A stretch of 7,556 nucleotides of DNA from an uncultured archaeon (GTDB taxonomy: Archaea; Thermoproteota; Nitrososphaeria; Conexivisphaerales; CALBHZ01). Shown in pieces: positions 6,229 to 7,556 of this stretch. The first letter of the stretch is position 1. The number at the start of each line of letters is the position of its first letter. The notes beneath the pieces were generated by a model, which did not search any database, was not told the DNA's origin, and saw nothing but the letters and a program-made list of their open reading frames with translations. A program made the position numbers and the translations under genes. Location: assembly GCA_937892815.1 (NCBI GenBank), contig CALBHZ010000051.1, forward strand, positions 1 through 7,556. Direction: 5' to 3'.

Positions 6229-6558
6229 CTAAGTAAACTTCTCTTTCTGATTTACTGTGCTTTCAAAAGAATTATTTTTCCCATCTTGAAGGAATAAAAA
6301 TGAAACTACGTCTCTACCTTTCCTTAACTCATGAGAAGTCTTCCGGTTTTAGTTATAGTAAGTAATTAAGTAACCTTATTGGAAATTGGATTTATATTGA
6401 AGAAGTATTTGCCTATGCTTATTAAATGGAGACATCTCTTCGGTAATTTCCCTAACTCTTCTTCCCTCCTTACCTAACTACCGCAAAGTAAGAACTTGAC
6501 ATATATCCTCCTCTAAGGAAATCAAATATTAGTTGGGATTCCTAGTACCTTCATGTTC
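6229..6558 (-). pseudogene. Decayed C-terminus of a class-V PLP enzyme
   Basis: One minus-strand frame runs 6558-6376 with only two internal stops: EHEGTRNPN, YLISLEEDICQVLTLR, and LGKEGRRVREITEEM. A second frame gives ITKTGRLLMS, GKVET, FHFYSFK (6353-6285), and a third gives DGKNNSFESTVNQKEKF. Class-V C-termini carry E-x-G-T-x-N, then a helix ending L-G-L-x-x-I-x-x-R-V-x-x-L-T, then V-R-T-G-x-x-C and V-R-x-S-x-x-F-Y-N-x-x-E-E-I-x-x-F, in this order. The decayed pieces match that succession, with FHFYSFK as the clearest. The N-terminal part is absent: only about 120 nt separate it from the divergent gene at 6680. The family call is plausible rather than firm. Confidence 0.5.
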
Positions 6559-6644
6559 ACATAGTTAAGCTAATATTGTACCATGTTATGGAAAGCCGAA
6601 ACCACACGTCGTTCCATTTAATGGATAAACAGAGGATCTGGAAA

Positions 6645-6654
6645 CTTTTTAAAG
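6645..6654 (+). promoter_or_regulatory. TATA-like promoter box for the DIP synthesis gene pair
   Basis: CTTTTTAAAG is centred about 30 nt upstream of the ATG at 6680 and preceded by GGAAA, a purine-rich stretch of the kind found at archaeal BRE sites. The transcript would have no leader or a few bases only. The A/T block is nearly symmetrical and reads CTTTAAAAAG on the other strand, so it could once have served a gene going the other way. Confidence 0.5.
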
Positions 6655-6679
6655 CCTCTTTCACCTTTAACAGAAGAGA

Positions 6680-7435
6680 ATGGGGGATAACATAAGGGAG
6701 GCCGTGATCTTAGCCGCTGGATTAAGTACGAGGTTAAGGTCTTTAACGTCTATTCCTAAGTTTGGATTAAAAATTAATGGTTTACCTCTCATTTACTATC
6801 CGATAAAAAGCCTAATAAGCTCCGGCGTTGAAAAGTTTACTATAGTGGTAGCAACTGGATTCGAAAAGGTGGCGAGGTCTATCGTCTCCTCAATTAATGA
6901 GGCCGAATTCGTAATTGCTTTAAATAACCATCCGGAAAGGGAAAACGGATACACGTTACTATGTGCTGAGAATTATGTAAAATCGAAATATTTCTTCGTT
7001 TCGGTTTGCGACCATATCTATCCTTCTAGCCTTCCCTTAACGTTGAAGAGGAAACAGGGTTCGCTTAAATCAGATATTTTAGTTGGAGGAGATAGCCAGC
7101 CTAAGTTTGTTGATGTATCTGAAGCGACCAAAATTAAAGCTAATGGAAATAACAATGTACTAGAGATAGGGAAGGAGGTTGAGGATTATACCCATGTAGA
7201 CGTAGGGGTATTCATCATGAACAATAGGGTTTTTAGTTTAAAGGGAGAACTTGAAAAGCTACGACGTATAAGCCTCAGCTATATTGTTCAAACAGCTATA
7301 AGTAGAGGAATGAGCGTAAAGGTTTGCGATATAAGGGGGATACCTTGGAAAGACGTAGACACGCCTGAAGATGTAAGCGGAATAGTTAGTGGAAGATTTA
7401 AGGAGGTATTGAGGGTGTGGATGGAAGATGGCTAA
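6680..7435 (+). CDS. CTP:inositol-1-phosphate cytidylyltransferase-like nucleotidyltransferase
   Basis: A 251-residue cytosolic sugar-nucleotidyltransferase-fold protein. It would convert L-myo-inositol-1-phosphate and CTP to CDP-inositol in di-myo-inositol-phosphate synthesis. Visible motifs are the N-terminal nucleotide loop AVILAAGLSTRLRSL (8-22, with Ser16 where G-x-G-T-R is common), Lys27 in SIPKFGL, the strand-loop NNHPERENGYTL (82-93) typical of this branch, CDHIY (110-114, metal-binding Asp111), EATK (138-141), IGK (153-155), DVGVFIM (174-180) and PWKDVDTPED (222-231). The N-x-P-E-R-x-N-G-Y pattern and the next gene favour the inositol enzyme over sugar-phosphate nucleotidyltransferases. 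In several organisms this enzyme is fused to DIPP synthase; here it is a separate chain whose last codons overlap the next start by 8 nt, implying translational coupling. ATG 6680 directly precedes the conserved first strand. Confidence 0.82.
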   Translation: MGDNIREAVILAAGLSTRLRSLTSIPKFGLKINGLPLIYYPIKSLISSGVEKFTIVVATGFEKVARSIVSSINEAEFVIALNNHPERENGYTLLCAENYVKSKYFFVSVCDHIYPSSLPLTLKRKQGSLKSDILVGGDSQPKFVDVSEATKIKANGNNNVLEIGKEVEDYTHVDVGVFIMNNRVFSLKGELEKLRRISLSYIVQTAISRGMSVKVCDIRGIPWKDVDTPEDVSGIVSGRFKEVLRVWMEDG

Positions 7436-7556
7436 GGGGAAGACGACGGATGGCATAGTCTCGAGATACATCAATAGAAAGATATCTTCTAGGATTACCA
7501 ATTGGATAATAAAGCATAAAATAGGGGTAACGCCTAACCAAGTCTCAGTTATATCC
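7428..7556 (+). CDS. DIPP-synthase-like CDP-alcohol phosphatidyltransferase, N-terminus (runs off the right edge)
   Basis: The first 43 residues are visible, beginning MAKGKTTDGIVSRYINRKIS and ending TPNQVSVIS. The DG-x-V-S-R-Y-x-N-R-x-I-S stretch followed by T-P-N-Q-x-S is what I know from the N-terminus of the transferase domain of archaeal bifunctional IPCT/DIPP synthases. That enzyme couples CDP-inositol with inositol-1-phosphate to form phosphorylated DIP, in the membrane. The catalytic D-x-x-D-G-x-x-A-R motif and membrane helices lie beyond the window. Immediate overlap with the cytidylyltransferase gene supports the assignment. ATG 7428 is the start that gives the complete conserved N-terminus. 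Another CDP-alcohol phosphotransferase, such as a phospholipid synthase, cannot be excluded from 43 residues. Confidence 0.75.
   Translation, partial: MAKGKTTDGIVSRYINRKISSRITNWIIKHKIGVTPNQVSVIS

Larger units (their letters stand above)
5447..6679. other. 1.2-kb stretch without an intact gene, mostly decayed coding sequence
   Basis: Every frame on both strands is broken by frequent stops, whereas the rest of the window is almost fully coding. The minus strand between about 6558 and 5587 still carries protein-like pieces, listed separately as pseudogenes. Outside those, 5447-5500 holds the AIM24 promoter, 5502-5588 translates on the minus strand to a hydrophobic peptide I cannot assign, and 6559-6640 shows nothing I recognise. 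I see no tRNA-like cloverleaf, terminal inverted repeats, transposase remnant or regularly spaced repeats here. Confidence 0.7.

Noticed and set aside
6570..6640. Minus-strand words LNGTTCGFGFP and HGTILA as a PLP-lysine or substrate-loop remnant
   Set aside because: They resemble neither S-G-H-K-x-x-G-P nor G-T-T-E-A-I-N closely enough. Chance similarity is likely at this length.
5447..6679. Possible insertion sequence, CRISPR array, tRNA or large non-coding RNA in the gene-free stretch
   Set aside because: I found no terminal inverted repeats, transposase motifs, regularly spaced repeats or cloverleaf. The protein-like minus-strand pieces explain most of the length better.
7259..7501. Minus-strand open frame across the cytidylyltransferase/DIPP-synthase junction
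   Set aside because: It lies antisense to two recognised coding frames and carries no motif.

Overview
The window looks archaeal, most likely from a hyperthermophilic Thermoproteota-type organism. The evidence is: an archaeal-type homoserine kinase; a two-domain KaiC/RadA-like ATPase next to a small protein resembling an archaeal output domain; AT-rich TATA-like boxes about 25-30 nt upstream of start codons with almost no 5' leader; heavy use of AGA/AGG and ATA codons; and, at the right edge, a gene pair matching di-myo-inositol-phosphate (DIP) synthesis, a compatible-solute pathway of hyperthermophiles. I cannot name the genus from sequence alone.

Layout. Positions 1-364 (minus) hold the N-terminal third of homoserine kinase (thrB), cut by the window edge. 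A 64-nt divergent intergenic region carries one TATA-like box for each direction. On the plus strand follow a 452-residue KaiC-like ATPase (429-1787), a 103-residue helical protein three bases later (1791-2102, TTG start with a good ribosome binding site), and a 724-residue ClC-family anion channel or transporter with four C-terminal CBS domains (2145-4319). A small two-helix membrane protein (4351-4779) comes next. It meets, one base away, the end of an AIM24/TIGR00266-family gene on the minus strand (4781-5446).

Positions 5447-6679 contain no intact gene, which is striking in a window otherwise almost fully coding. Minus-strand translation with frameshifts and stops ignored yields recognisable pieces of class-V PLP-dependent enzymes (SufS/cysteine-desulfurase-like). 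There is a C-terminal piece (about 6558-6229), an N-terminal half (about 6228-5829) and a second, distinct N-terminal piece (about 5823-5587). I read this as a decayed tandem cluster of at least two such genes.

On the plus strand, 6680-7435 encodes a nucleotidyltransferase resembling CTP:inositol-1-phosphate cytidylyltransferase. It overlaps by 8 nt the start of a CDP-alcohol phosphatidyltransferase-family gene (7428-7556, partial) resembling DIPP synthase. Together they would make phosphorylated DIP from inositol-1-phosphate and CTP.

Functional links: the ATPase and small protein look like one regulatory operon; the cytidylyltransferase/synthase pair is one pathway; the ClC, the small membrane protein and the AIM24 protein are neighbours with no demonstrated common role. 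The points most worth a second look are the decayed class-V region, the ATPase/small-protein pair, and the ClC with doubled CBS modules and a Val where coupled exchangers carry the proton glutamate.
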